The notes beneath the pieces are model-generated. The model had not been told where the DNA came from. It saw only the letters and a list, made by a program, of their open reading frames with translations, and did no database searches. A program made the translations under genes and the position numbers. DNA of 64,000 nt from Plenodomus lindquistii. Lineage: Eukaryota; Ascomycota; Dothideomycetes; Pleosporales; Leptosphaeriaceae. Where the stretch lies: the NCBI GenBank assembly GCA_025504975.1, contig JANUWI010000011.1, positions 1,178,001-1,242,000 on the forward strand. Direction: 5' to 3'. This document shows positions 44,190-56,261 of the stretch, in pieces; within the stretch, counting starts at the first letter, position 1, and every line of letters begins with the position of its first letter.

Positions 44190-47100
44190 TCCTCCCCCTC
44201 GATACCTTTACATCCACCTACCCCCCTCGCAAGCCTATGCAAGCCAACCACTCAGTCTCTCCTTCTCCAAGGAAAACCCATCGCCCATATCACGCTCCGC
44301 TCGGCTCTCCTCTACGGAATTCTGGATCTTACTCAACCTTCACCGATCACGCTTACCATCGGCCTTCCCCTGCTTCCACCCAGAGACCGCAAATCCCACC
44401 CCTGACGTATCCAATCTTACACCGTGTAATGCGGGGTGCATTCAGCCCTACATGTCTATATATCAAATCCTATAATCCAACCAACATGTTTGAAGGAACC
44501 GAGACAGCGGGGCAGACATGATCGGTGTGAGACATGTCCGTCACGCATGTCCTGCATGCTGACATATTCATTAGAGTTTGGGACATGGAGAATGGCGGCT
44601 GAGAAGTAAGATAAGTTGCTGTCAACATGTGCCTAGAACGAAGATAAGACGGTTGGCAGCTGTCTTTGCATATTGCTTCATTCAGATCTGCCGCATTCTG
44701 TTTCTTGAGAAAACTGCATGCAGCGTGTTTGTGATCTCGGTCAAGATTCCGGTAAGACGTGAGGCTGCACAATACATATAAAATGTTATGCACAACTAGT
44801 CACAGCGTCCTTGTAATTAAGTTTGCCATGTCACGTATATGAAGTTGAGTACTAGAGTTCACTGCAACCAGCGGTTAGAATGTTTTCGGTCAAGTATTCC
44901 GGTGTGATGACAAGCATAAAGTTCCAAAGCAACATGTGTCGTGCATGTGCAAGGTATTCCGCCACGCGAGAGAACTAGGATGAGCAGTGTGATGAGCGCA
45001 AAACATTGCCCAAGCACCAAGCCCATGGTCATACAGACGGAGGTCATCCGAATGCGGACATGGCGAGCGAGGAGTCGTGAGACTTGTCTTGTCTTATACT
45101 ACAATGCGGATCTCGCGCTCTGCACTAATTGGGTGTTTTACTTGATGGCTGACAGCCCGTGTTCAATGTATCGCGCGCCTCGCGCTTCATGTTCACATGT
45201 TGGCTAAATCTAAATTACTTACACATTCCCTCCACCAAGTAACAGCAGTCCAACATACTTGACATCAAGCGCAAGTAGCGCTTCCCGTGGACATCACTCT
45301 ATCTATCCATGACCTAGGCCCAAGCCCAAACTATCCAACCTCCATTGGACAAACCTTCTTTACCCCAGATTCTCCGCCCGCCCGCTCATCCCCAGTCCAT
45401 TCCTATCCCAACAACATTCCCCCGGTTCGCATATCCGACCAATTAAGTACCCATCTCAACGCACCCACCGTGACACAGACGCGCGGTAAGCGTTGCTGAT
45501 CCCGTACAACATAACACTTTTCGTCGTATTTATTCCAATTCCGTATGCAGGGTATGTTGAATGGGGGAGGATATCCCGTGTTTGTGTTTGTACATACAGT
45601 GTATATGCATATGAAAGGCATGGGACTAACTGGGGTATTGTACAGTAAGGTCGGTATGTTGGGCCGGCGTCCGTATGTCAATATACATCGATATCTACTC
45701 TCAATCTACATGAGTACTTATCTGCTGTACTGTACGCTTTGGTCTGTGAGCTGGGGTTTGTACGAAAGGAGACGGCGACCTGAATCTAGCTTGAGCCTCA
45801 ATGCAGACGTGCGAAGTTGTGTGCATGTGTGCATTTACACTTGAAGCACTGACATGCAATGCATATCCATCCTAAACAAGTGATTGGCACAGAAGGTGTT
45901 GATTAACACATCCCTTTCCCTTGCCTTGCCTCGCCCCTTCCGCAGTTCAACAAATTCCTCCGCACAAACAGCACCACCCTAACCAAGCCAAACCCTCACA
46001 GAACGTTCTCGCACCTCCCACTATGTCCTCGGCGCAAAATTTCGCCCGATCCAAGTCAAGTCGTCTCAATGCAAGGCAACCAACCAATGCCGACACCAAG
46101 CCATGCCGTGCCGAACGTACATGGCAGTTACCCACATGCCCATGCCGTTCCGTTCACACACACACACACACAATCGGTCCGAATACCACAATCCCCCATC
46201 CGCATCCGCATCCGCATCATCTGCACCGCACGCTTACCCATGTCTCATGCATGCCAAAAGCCGCAATCCACAAATCACTGCTTCTACTCCAGATCGGCGA
46301 TCGATGCACACTGACTGACTGGCCCCTTTTCCGCGAAATTCCCATGTTGCGACATTTACTTGTACATGTCTTCACCCACACTATTTACCCGCCCACGCCC
46401 GCGCACACATGGAGGAATTGCCATATGTGGGATGCTTGGCTAGTGTGCGGGTTTACCGGCGCCGTTTTTGTTCAATGTCGTTCCGATCACGTGATGATAG
46501 GGAAGTACAGCCGTGAAGCAAGGTACAGTAGGGAAGAGAAAGTGAAAAGAGCTGTGTGGTGAGGCGTGATGCCGACTTCACTCTACTCTTCCACTGCGTA
46601 CACTCATCAACAAAAGCCCAGCCGCGTTCAGGTTCAGTTCGATATTTTCCACCGTAAACATGGGTAGTAGTGAGTGCAGCGGAAATCACGGAATTACCTA
46701 TTCTTTCCATCTGTCAACTTGTATCCTATCCCGATCGATCCCCCCCCCCCCAAAAAAACCAGCTCAACAAAATCGACCCGAGTTGCTTAAACTAAATTCA
46801 CGCATATGCATCATCATCGCGATCGCACAATCCCTTCCTACGAATCGCCAAGCCCCGCCCCGCTCCGTTATCCGAATTTCCCACCTTACTTGTACAAATG
46901 TTCCGATCGACGATCCCATGTTCCGTATTGCGATATACACGCACATACCGGCTGAAACACAGGTCGAACGGACTGATTTCCCATTATACATACTGTATAC
47001 AAAACACCACAACTTTCTCCACACGTCTTAGCGTCAAAGAGATTAACAAATTTCCCTTTGCTTCTATAATGCAAAAATGCCTCCATCTCAAGCTGTAGAG

Positions 47101-47749
47101 TGCTAGGATCAAAATAAGCCAAAGCCAAAAGGTCCTATCCTAATGCGTGAATAAATACGCATCCACCGAAAGAAAAAAGGGGGTGACCTAATATCATGAA
47201 CCACCCCCTTCGTCATCCCATCCCATGCCGTCCCATCTCATCAGCCATCGCCTTTCATACTCTACATGCAACACCAATCCAAGCCAACATGTGTGTGTGC
47301 TGTATACCAATCCCCCGCCCCCCTCTCCGGCTATGCATAAAAAACCCCAGCTCAACACGGTAGCGTGTTGAGAACCGGAAAGAAAAGAAACCCCATAGAT
47401 ACAAAAATAGTGACCAAAAAAAAACTTGTATAAAAAGAATAACGCCGCCTTTTGATCATAGTTACGCCGTCCTTCCATGCGATATTGATATTTGTCAAAA
47501 AAAAAAAAACTATCCCAAATCGGTTGCATTTAGCAAGAGAAACGCCCGGCGCCCCCACTCCCTTGACCATGCAAGTAAGTGTGTTGATTGTATTCGTACA
47601 TTGATGTGTGTAAGGGAGAATTCCAAAATGTGGTTGCTTAGTCGTACACGGAAGTGATGGAAGTGCTACTGAGTACGTCATGTGTGTAATATCGGACTTT
47701 GGAAAAGCTACCTTAAAAGTACTGCTGTGTGTGCGGGTGTGGATGATGC
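44190..47749. other. 3.6-kb stretch without a convincing gene
   Basis: It lies between the HhH gene and the 3' end of the kinase gene. Frames up to 213 codons (45921-46562, +) overlap others and contain microsatellite-derived runs. (CA)n at about 46154-46172, CATCCG repeats at about 46197-46217 and a C-run/A-run at about 46740-46757 are the visible features. The last about 600 bp probably contain the kinase 3' UTR. No RNA gene or transposon is recognised. Confidence 0.5.
46154..46217. repeat. (CA)n and (CATCCG)n microsatellites
   Basis: Nine or so CA units are followed 25 bp later by about four CATCCG-type units. They lie in the gene-poor stretch. Confidence 0.75.
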
Positions 47750-50700
47750 TTATGATGATTCGTGCGTCAAAATTTGCTCCTCATATGTGCCTTCTGGTGG
47801 CGGGATTTTCTTGACGGTACCGTTGCTGCCACTGCGTGCGGAGCGACGACGCTGACTGAAGGAATTGAGGTGCGCGTTGGAACGTGCGACTTCAGCGACG
47901 GTGATGGACGTGCTTCGACGTAGTGTTGGCTGCGACTTTTTCTTCTTCTTGGCGGCGCCGATGAAGAGCAGGTCTTCTTCGCTGTCCGAACCCTCGTCGC
48001 TTTCAATGACATGATCCCCTTCGTAACCAGCGAGGTCGTCGGCAGGAGCTTCGAAGCCGTACGTACCCAAAGATGCAGACGAGGTGGGCATCATGTCGGT
48101 GTAGTAGTCCTGCGGTGCGCACTCGTCTGGAGCCGAAGAGCCAGCAGACACAACAGAAGGAATGGATGGATTCGACGTAGATTGCGACATCGATGTGAAT
48201 TGTTCCTCGGAAGAGCAGAAAGCCAAACCTCGCTCGTCTTCACCGACAGGACTATTCTCGGTCGAAGGATCGCGATGATTCAGATACTCAGTAACTCTTT
48301 GGTAGCCGAGTTCGTCGTCTGGACTAGGGGGACACATGGACTGACTCAGAGCAGAGACGGGCCTTATATGGGTACTAGAGTTTGACCTTTCCCTCTCTTC
48401 TCTGACTCGAAGGCGGATCTGCTCAGCTTTGGCGCGATTGAACTGATCCTCTGATGTCTCACGAGGAGATGGAGCAGGGTAGCTGGGCCTTCTGCCAGTA
48501 TCGAATTGTTGGCCGCTGTGCATGACTGTGGAGCGTCCACACGGAATATCAGGGCGGTACTCTGAGGTCAAGCCCAAGCTGGGTCCAGTTTCGGCCTCGT
48601 TGGCTGTTGCCCAATTGCGTTGTAGACGGGATGATTTTATCGAGGACATGGAGGATTGACGTGACGATGTGCCCAGCCGGCCGAATGAAAAGGCCTCTGA
48701 CAAGCTGGGCGATGAGCACCGGGCGACGGGTGACAGTTCCTTGAGGACATCTGGCTGATCGACTTGGCCGGAGGCGTTAGTTGTGCTGAGCGCAAGACTC
48801 GGCATGCCGTGTGGGTCGTCGTCGCCTTCATAGAGTCTGTCGATGGACTTTGTCCGGCTGTGATCTTTTGCGCCCTTGAGGCTCTTGTTGCTTCTCATAC
48901 TGTTCACGACTCTGCGTGGAAGCCCGCCAAATAGACCGCTGAGTTGTGAGCCACCTGGGCTGTCTAGCGCCATTGGCGTGCCAGGGAGTGCCGGAGGTTG
49001 AGCTGGGGACGCGGAGCGGCCGTACATGGAATCGCCTGGCCGAACAGTATATACGGACGACATTGCCCTATCCTGAAACTGGGGTCTTTGACTGTCGACG
49101 CTCTGAGCAGGAGAACCAGTACGCGAGTCCGGACTATCGAAGAACCTCGATCGTTCTCTTGCCTCCGGGCTCGCAGTGACACTGTGGGATAGAGGATGGT
49201 CTGCTTCACGCGAGAGACCTATACGTTCCAAGATGGCAATAGGTGCGAGGCTTCCGCGTCTGCCATCTTGGCTGATCGTGCTGCTCGAAGAATTCGCACT
49301 GATGTTGGGTGGCGGATTCTGGTGTGTCGCGGTGCTCTGAGCCCGCCTTCGTGACCCTGCTGAGCTGCGCGTGAACCCCTTTGCTACAAAGTCTGATGTC
49401 TTTTTCACAGCAGATCGAATGCGTTCGACAAAGCCAATGGGAACGACGGCCATGTCGACATCGTCCTTGGAGATTTCGATTTTGCCACCGTCATACGACC
49501 TACTTGGATCCGTCTCTTCGGCCCACGCAACGCGGTTAGGGATGCCAGAAAGCAGCCATGGATGTTGCTTGATCTCAGGAATCGTGATGCGCTCACGTGC
49601 ATCTTTGGTGAGCAGCTTACTCAATAGATCTCGCAGGTTCTCGTCCACTTCTTCATACTCGAGGTCATGTGCTGCTCTCTTGCTGCTTAGCATCGGCTGG
49701 CTGTTCCGTCCATGCGAGCTGGGCCTGGAACTGGGACTGTCGGCGACAGGCTTCAGGCGATATCTCGGAATGTAAGGTTCCTCCTCGCTGATGACCTTCA
49801 TTAGCACGAAGGGATTTGTGTCGTGGAAAGGGACGCGGCCATAGATCAGGCAGTACAGCGTCACACCAAGGGCCCAGATGTCGATACCCCCATCTATGAG
49901 TGGGGTATCGACATCGATCTCGGTGCGGCACAGCTCTGGTGCATAGAAGGCGGGCGTGCCCACAGTCTTGGCTAGCTCGATAGCTTCGTCGACTTCTTGA
50001 TACGCAGACTCTGCATCATCACCTGCGCCCTCTTCCGTCTTCTGTCGTCCAAGGTAGGATACACCAAAATCAGAGATCTTGATGCGATGCTCTTTGGTGA
50101 CCAAGAGATTGGCGGGCTTGATGTCACGATGAATGACGTTTTGGTAGTGAAGATATTCCAGGCCCAGCACGGTATCCTTGAAGGCCTCCCAGGCCGCCTG
50201 GGTCGTCATCAAGGGAACATACTGAAAATGCTCAGGGATATCTTCATCAAGGTCCGCTAAATGAGACGAACTACTGCCTGCGAGGCTAGCAGTACGAGCC
50301 CGGACGGAGTCAGTGTCGTAGGCGCCATACATGGTGCCCTCCAGCCCAGTCGGTATCGAAGAAGACAAGGGTGGCGATGAGCGGAATGCTGTCTCCATTG
50401 AGTCATCATGATGATTTGACAAGTCTTGTCGATCGCTAAACTGAACTCGAATATGGCGCTCATCGTCATGGTGAGAGGCCTGGGAGCTACGGCCCGTCCC
50501 AAAAGATTCATCATCAGAGTCTGCAGCGAATTCGAGACTCCAGGTTTGGCCAGGGTAGGAGTCCTGACGGCGGAGCTGGGCCTGCGCTCTCCTTGCTGCA
50601 CGACGTTGCTCGCGGGCCAACTGCTGGTGAGCCACCCGCATGATGCGTTCGTCTTCCATTTGAGCGCTTTCGTTGTCGAAGATGCCTTTGGACTCTCGTT

Positions 50701-51934
50701 TGATACGGCGCCATTCGACGAGGCAAATCTCCTTTGCGCCCTCCGTGCGCCACTTGACTTCTCCCAACTCAACGTGCTCCAGGACAATGTAGACCTTTCT
50801 CTTAGCCGGGTCGTCAATGACTTCGAGCAAGCTGACGATGTTGGGGTGGCGGGCCTTCTTCAGGATGGCGATCTCGCGTTTGATCTTGTCTTCGTGGCTC
50901 GTGTTCTTGCCTAGGCGTCTACGCTTGGAGTAGCGGTCCACGATCTTGATGGCAACATACCTGGCGTGGGCCAGGTCCTTGCCCAACTTGACCTTGCCGT
51001 GGACACCGCGACCTAGCTCGTCGATGATCTCGTACTGGTTGACAATCTTACGGCCAGAGACAGGGTCGGCTTGGACGTCGGCGATGTGGGTTTCCTTTGG
51101 TGGCTGGCGGTGGGCGGGATGCAGCCACGGGGTCGAGTACAGACCATCGTTGAGGCTTTCCAGATTAGTAGAGGGCCGGGTGGAGGGATCAAAGAGGCCC
51201 GGGCTACTGACTGGGGAATTACCAACAGTGCGTGGGGCAGAGTCCATGATATCGCGATAGTGGTCGTTGTGAAGGCCAAAGCCGCCCAGGCTCGAGAGCG
51301 AGTTGGCCGCCGTGTGTGAGGTGCGCGAGCGGACGACGGGCGGCACATGCGGCAGAGGATGCTGCTGGAGGTGGAGGGCAGCATAGGACTGGTTAGGGTA
51401 GACGGGCCCATCGCGCTGGCGGGCGTGGGCGGCGAACGTGTATGTGTGGGCAGCGTCTACCGTGTGGGCGCGCACCGTCGCGTTGCTGGCCGTCGAGGCG
51501 CTGGAGACGTCGCGCTGGAAGGCGGGGCGGTCGGGGTGGGGTGCAATGGCGGCGGCGAGCTGGTCGTCGTCGGAGAGGGCGAGCGAGGTGGCCGACGCAT
51601 TGGTGCTCGGGGCGGGCGAGGCGGCGGGCGAGGGGGGCGTGGAGCGGGCGATGGGCGACGAGTAGAGGCGGAGGGGCTGCGGCGAGAAGTAGCTGGGCTC
51701 GGGGTCGAGCGTGTGCGCCTGGGTGAGCAGGCTGGCGCTGAGGGCCTCGGGCAGGGTGGGCAGCTCGGAGCGCGGGGTGCAGTCGTTTTCCTCGACGCCT
51801 GCTGCTGCTGCGGCCTCGTCGCCGTGGTTGTTGCACACTGGCGCTGGCACTGGCGCTGGCACTGGCGCTGGCACTGTCGGCTGCTCGCCCTGCGTCACCC
51901 CGTCCGCTGTCAGGCCCGCATTTGGCGTGTCCAT
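47750..51934 (-). CDS. Ssp1/Sak1-like CaMKK-family protein kinase, 1394 residues
   Basis: One uninterrupted exon. The first about 290 residues are low complexity, including PVPAP repeats from a CTGGCG/CTGGCA tandem. The kinase domain starts at about 300: YEIIDELGRGVHGKVKLG, VAIKIVDRYSKR (about 325), HRDIKPANLL (about 600), SDFGVSY, GTPAFYAPELC (about 660), DIWALGVTLYCL and ends with HPWLLSGIPN (about 795). About 190 residues of charged, Ser/Asp/Arg-rich sequence are inserted between the hinge (EHVELGEV) and LEYLHYQNVIHRD, a feature of fungal Ssp1/CaMKK-type enzymes. A disordered Ser-rich tail of 600 residues with RRST and RRRS sites follows. The motif GRGVHGKVKL and the HPWLL end fit the upstream kinases of Snf1/AMPK (Sak1/Tos3/Elm1, Ssp1). 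Role in glucose and stress signalling is from the family. The start at 51934 begins the low-complexity leader; an in-frame later start is possible. Confidence 0.9.
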   Translation of the reverse strand: MDTPNAGLTADGVTQGEQPTVPAPVPAPVPAPVCNNHGDEAAAAAGVEENDCTPRSELPTLPEALSASLLTQAHTLDPEPSYFSPQPLRLYSSPIARSTPPSPAASPAPSTNASATSLALSDDDQLAAAIAPHPDRPAFQRDVSSASTASNATVRAHTVDAAHTYTFAAHARQRDGPVYPNQSYAALHLQQHPLPHVPPVVRSRTSHTAANSLSSLGGFGLHNDHYRDIMDSAPRTVGNSPVSSPGLFDPSTRPSTNLESLNDGLYSTPWLHPAHRQPPKETHIADVQADPVSGRKIVNQYEIIDELGRGVHGKVKLGKDLAHARYVAIKIVDRYSKRRRLGKNTSHEDKIKREIAILKKARHPNIVSLLEVIDDPAKRKVYIVLEHVELGEVKWRTEGAKEICLVEWRRIKRESKGIFDNESAQMEDERIMRVAHQQLAREQRRAARRAQAQLRRQDSYPGQTWSLEFAADSDDESFGTGRSSQASHHDDERHIRVQFSDRQDLSNHHDDSMETAFRSSPPLSSSIPTGLEGTMYGAYDTDSVRARTASLAGSSSSHLADLDEDIPEHFQYVPLMTTQAAWEAFKDTVLGLEYLHYQNVIHRDIKPANLLVTKEHRIKISDFGVSYLGRQKTEEGAGDDAESAYQEVDEAIELAKTVGTPAFYAPELCRTEIDVDTPLIDGGIDIWALGVTLYCLIYGRVPFHDTNPFVLMKVISEEEPYIPRYRLKPVADSPSSRPSSHGRNSQPMLSSKRAAHDLEYEEVDENLRDLLSKLLTKDARERITIPEIKQHPWLLSGIPNRVAWAEETDPSRSYDGGKIEISKDDVDMAVVPIGFVERIRSAVKKTSDFVAKGFTRSSAGSRRRAQSTATHQNPPPNISANSSSSTISQDGRRGSLAPIAILERIGLSREADHPLSHSVTASPEARERSRFFDSPDSRTGSPAQSVDSQRPQFQDRAMSSVYTVRPGDSMYGRSASPAQPPALPGTPMALDSPGGSQLSGLFGGLPRRVVNSMRSNKSLKGAKDHSRTKSIDRLYEGDDDPHGMPSLALSTTNASGQVDQPDVLKELSPVARCSSPSLSEAFSFGRLGTSSRQSSMSSIKSSRLQRNWATANEAETGPSLGLTSEYRPDIPCGRSTVMHSGQQFDTGRRPSYPAPSPRETSEDQFNRAKAEQIRLRVREERERSNSSTHIRPVSALSQSMCPPSPDDELGYQRVTEYLNHRDPSTENSPVGEDERGLAFCSSEEQFTSMSQSTSNPSIPSVVSAGSSAPDECAPQDYYTDMMPTSSASLGTYGFEAPADDLAGYEGDHVIESDEGSDSEEDLLFIGAAKKKKKSQPTLRRSTSITVAEVARSNAHLNSFSQRRRSARSGSNGTVKKIPPPEGTYEEQILTHESS

Positions 51935-52132
51935 GGCAGGCGGCGCTCCAACGTCTCAGGTCGAGCCAGACGGTGCGACCATGCCAGGTTTCCTAGGGGC
52001 TCTAGGGTCTTTTGGATAGGCGACAGTCGAGGGCCGCCCGTCTCATCCTGTGCGGGCAGGAAGACGGCGACCAGCAGCAATGGACGGCGGGTGTGTGCTG
52101 ACTGTACAGTGTAGCGTGCAGCACCGGAAGGT

Positions 52133-52212
52133 AGTGGTGGTGGTGGTGGTAGCAGGGGGAGTAGTGGAGGTGGAGGTGGTAGTGGTGATGGTCGTGGTCG
52201 TGGTCGTGGTCG
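52133..52212. repeat. GGT/GTCGTG-rich low-complexity tract
   Basis: Tandem GGT units pass into GTGGTC units over about 80 bp, strongly strand-asymmetric (G/T on the plus strand). It lies 200 bp upstream of the kinase start. Confidence 0.8.
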
Positions 52213-52527
52213 TCCTTGGAGGGGCGGGGCGAGAATGGCAGCGGGAGTCGTCTGCTCTAGGAGTCGTCTAGTCTTGTGTAGAGGCGGGCGTGTGGGCAAT
52301 GGGCGTGCCTAGTAGTAGATGGGACGCATGGAATCGAGTGGCGCGATATGGGCCTAGTGGAGAGGCTCGATCGACTCACGCACTCTTTCCCAACAAGGCA
52401 GTGATGTGCCCAAGTGTTTTGGGCCCGCTGTCCGCTGGAGATGACGCCCTCAGGCCGGGCGAAGGTGTGCCGGGGCCACTGGGGATAGACAAACAGTGGA
52501 GCCGCCGCTATCTACCGTATCGGCTGG

Positions 52528-52560
52528 GACGAGACGAGACGAGACGAGACGAGACGAGAG
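52528..52560. repeat. (GAGAC)n pentanucleotide repeat
   Basis: Six tandem GAGAC units between the kinase and GPI10 genes; not in a supported coding region. Confidence 0.85.
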
Positions 52561-53882
52561 CAACAAAGACGACAAAGGCAGAAGACGACAGACTACAGAC
52601 GGGAGAGCACTCGCAGCATGCAGCAGCACTGCTGACGCCACGGCCGCTGTCGAGGCCGCGGGAACCGCCGTCTCTACACCTACTCTGGGTGCAAGTACAG
52701 TACTCTACCGTGCACTTCTTGTTGAGCCTGCCCTCGTCTTGTCGGCCGCCCCTCTGCCACTCACACAGCGGCAGCGAGCAGGGCCCGCGCAATCACCCAC
52801 ATATGCATGTGACCGTATCCAGTAAAGCTTCCTTCACAATGCATGCTCCCTAGCGCCCCCTATGGCCTATCGCTGGCCCCCATCCGCACAGCCCGTGGCG
52901 CTCCCATTTTGTGAGGGGTGGTTCGTTGAACCCCTCCCAGACTGCTGAGCGCTCATGTTCTGCCTGCTGGGAACGCCTCAGCCTGCGCCGCCGTGGATGC
53001 TGCCTTTGGCCACCACTACACCACTTCAAGACGCTCACAGCCCCTTCCGTCTCACCCGGCTGGGTCGCCATGACATGCCATGGAGTATCATGTACCCATC
53101 TCGCTTTCTGGAGACAGCCGCGATAAGCACACCCAGAATCCTTGGGCAAAACTCTAAACAAGCTGGGATCACTGCACGTCTGCACTCTGCACCTCAATGG
53201 ACCCCTCGTTCAGCCGCTACATATTCCCCAGATTTTCCACTCGTGTGCCCCATTCGTCGTTGATTTGCTTCTTCGTTCCCGCTGCTGTGAGAGACATGCC
53301 AGGCCCAGTGTCTTGCCATTCGTCGAGCTGGCCATGGCAGACCCACGATGTGTTCGAGGCAAATAACGGCCAAGAGGCTTGCAGAGCGGCACGCTTATCG
53401 TCTGGGCCTCCATGGGCTGCCCAAAGTCGTACGGCCTGGTTGCTTTCTGAAGAGCCCGACCCACTATCGTGAGCTCATGCACTTCACAGCAGGCGTCGTC
53501 GCATCAGCGGCCTCGCCAGCCTGTGCACATGCACTGCAGCAGACACCGGCAAATTACTCAATAATGACGGCAGCCACGGGCCCTCTCACGGCGCACCTGT
53601 CACTCTGCATGGCGTACCACGATGGCAGGCCGAGCAGATGAAGCCCGGGTCTAGGCGCTGCCAGAATCACCAGAATCATCGTGAAAGTCCTAATCGAGTA
53701 TGGCTTGGAGCATCAAATCTCTGCACTTCCGACGGAAACGCCCTGGTGCATTGCAGGCCTTGACCGATAGCGCACCGCGCCAAGCAACTAGACCACCCAC
53801 TTTGCATCGTCACTTGTGCGCTGAATCTTGCATTGACCTTGCCCTGCCCACCCGCGTCTGCTCAACGCTTCCTGATTGCCCA

Positions 53883-56091
53883 ATGCCGCGCTCCAGCGAC
53901 TCCGCGACGGCCACGACTGCGAGCGGGACTGGCGGTGCCCCACCACAACCTCCGTCCACCAGCTATCGTGACTCTGCCGCGCTAGGGGGGAGCGTCCTCG
54001 CTTTGTTGTTTGCGTTCCGCATCCTCAACGCATGGACGCTACGCACCTTCTTCCAGCCTGATGAGTTCTTCCAATCGCTCGAGCCTGCATGGCAGCTGGC
54101 CTTTGGCACCACCAGCAATGCCTGGATCACCTGGGTAAATGCCCGCCGACACGCTTGACCGTCGGCTGTCGTCTCACGATGCAAATATAGGAGTGGAGAA
54201 CGCAGTTGCGCTCGTCCCTGCACCCAGCGCTATTTGCAGCCGTCTACCGAATCGCGGCACATTTAGCAGACCGCTGTGGCTTGCCTTTGCCTGCAAAGGC
54301 CCAAGTCTTGCTCGCAGCGCCCAAAGTTACCCAGGCCGTCTTTGCAGCGCTGCTCGACTACTACACATGGAAGCTTGCGGAAAAGGTGTACGGGCGTGAC
54401 AGTCGCACCGCTCTCGCTACGGTACGTCGCTATCCCGCAATTTCTCTCCGCAATATCTGATATTCGATCTTGCGTCACTTAGCTCGCCTTGACCATCTGC
54501 AGCCCATGGCAATGGTTCTGCTCCACGCGGACGTTGTCCAATTGCGTCGAGACCACCATCGCCGCAATTGCCGTCTACTATTGGCCCTGGCACTGGCATG
54601 GTCTTGCCAGAGATAGCCAGAGAGATATCGGCCCTGCATCAGAGTAAGTTGTGAGAGCTGGATTACTCAGGTTTCACTCCGTACTCCGGCGCTACCCTAG
54701 GCTCATGCTATGCAGGCTCCGTTTGTCACTGTTGCTCGCAGCGCTTGCCTGTGTTCTTCGGCCAACCAACAGTCTAATTTGGCTGTCTGTATGCGTTCCA
54801 ACACTCTGGCAAGCCTCGAACCGGCTGCGGTATTTGTTGGTTCGCGAAATCTTGTTTTGCGGGTAAGTGCTCCATCTGCCAATCCTCCCCACTGCACGTT
54901 CCTAGTCATGGTCAACATGGTGCTTGGTTCTAGATTCGGTGCAACTACACACTACTGTGTGTTTGTGATCACGAGACGGTGAATCTGACTGACGGTGCTA
55001 GGTCTGCTGTCATTGCATGCTCAGTTGCGTCCGATAGACTCTACTATGGAGTCTGGGCGCTGCCACCGCTTCGCTTTCTCTACTTCAACATTGCTCAGTC
55101 ATTAGCCGTGTTCTATGGCAAGAACCGAGCGGATTACTATTTCACTGAAGGACTGCCATTGCTCCTGACAACAGCATTGCCATTCGCAATCGTTGGGCTG
55201 TGGCAGTCGGTGCAAGACTCGACGTCTACCACCTCACCTGCAAGTGACAAGACGAGCACAAGCAAGAGCTCATCAACACTTGCAACTCATGGGAATGTGA
55301 CACAACAGCACATACTAACTCGTCTAGCATACACCTCAATCTTCATGACCGTAATCCTCAGCCTCATCTCCCACAAAGAAGTCCGCTTCCTCTACCCCAT
55401 CCTCCCCTTCCTCCACATCCTCGCCGCGAAGCCCCTTTCGTCCTTTCTCAACCCCCCTATATCTCTCCCACGCAAAACCGCAATCTCCATTCTTCTCGCC
55501 ATCAATATCGTACTCGCAGGCTACGTCTCCCTCATCCACCAACGCGGCGTCATCGACGTCCTCACCTACCTACGCCACAAACACGAGACACGCAATAACC
55601 TCGCAAACATCTCAGCAGGCACTCCATACACCGCCACAAACACAACCGTAGCCTTCCTCATGCCCTGCCACTCCACACCCTGGCGCTCCCATCTCGTCTA
55701 CCCCTCAATCTCCGCATGGGCATTGACCTGCGAACCCCCACTCGACATCCCCCTCTCCCAACGCCCATCTTACCTCGACGAAGCAGATGAATTCTACATC
55801 TCGCCCGGCCCTGTCTCCTGGCTGCGAAGTAACATGGAAGACGTGTCCACCATCAGCGCGAGTGGAAGTCGCTCGGGCCAGCATTGGATGAAGCAGGATC
55901 CAAAGTACAAGAGACGGTGGAGACGGGAGTGGCCGCAGCATTTGGTTTTTTTTGAGGCGTTGGAGGGGGTGTTGAAGGAGTTTTTGGAGGGGTCCAGGTA
56001 TAGGGAGTGTTGGAGGGGGGGGAATAGTCAGTGGCATGATGATGGGAGGAGGGTGGGGGATGTGGTGGTTTGGTGTTTGGATGGGGTGTAG
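53883..56091 (+). CDS. GPI10: GPI mannosyltransferase III (Gpi10/PIG-B, GT22)
   Basis: Five exons: 53883-54134, 54191-54421, 54483-54643, 54716-54862 and 55002-56091; 626 residues. GT22 features are the luminal [15 protein letters not shown] near residue 60, [15 protein letters not shown] right after the first intron, [38 protein letters not shown] and the signature [15 protein letters not shown]. Many hydrophobic segments fit a polytopic ER membrane protein. Gpi10 adds the third, alpha-1,2-linked mannose to the GPI precursor, so it serves anchors such as that of the Ecm33-like protein in this window. The C-terminal 200 residues are hydrophilic with NVT/NTT sequons. The start at 53883 (MPRSSDS) was preferred over an ATG at 53700 because it leaves a short cytoplasmic tail before the first helix. 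Confidence 0.93.
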
Positions 56092-56261
56092 GTTGGGGAG
56101 GATTGCAGGGAGGAGGCGTAGATGGGGTCGTGAGGTGGGTGGAATCTTGTAGAGTAGATTGTATGCATATCGACTTTTGGAGGATGCTCTTTTTCTACGT
56201 TGAATTGAAGTGATGGTCTCGTACCCTTGAGCTTGAACGCCAGCTCTGCTTCAACAACACC

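Larger units (their letters stand above)
51935..53882. other. Divergent 1.9-kb region between kinase and GPI10
   Basis: The long upstream region of the kinase and GPI10 lacks a supported gene. It contains a GGT/GTC-rich run at about 52133-52212 and a GAGAC pentamer at 52528-52560. The GPI10 frame is open upstream to an ATG at 53700, but residues before 53883 look non-conserved. The length suits complex regulation of a signalling kinase, which is a guess. Confidence 0.5.

Noticed and set aside
45921..46562. 213-codon plus-strand frame
   Set aside because: Mostly His/Pro/Thr from CA and CATCCG microsatellites; no domain.
51347..52114. 255-codon frame antisense to the kinase N-terminus
   Set aside because: Gly/Val/Arg-rich shadow of the GC-rich low-complexity kinase leader on the opposite strand.
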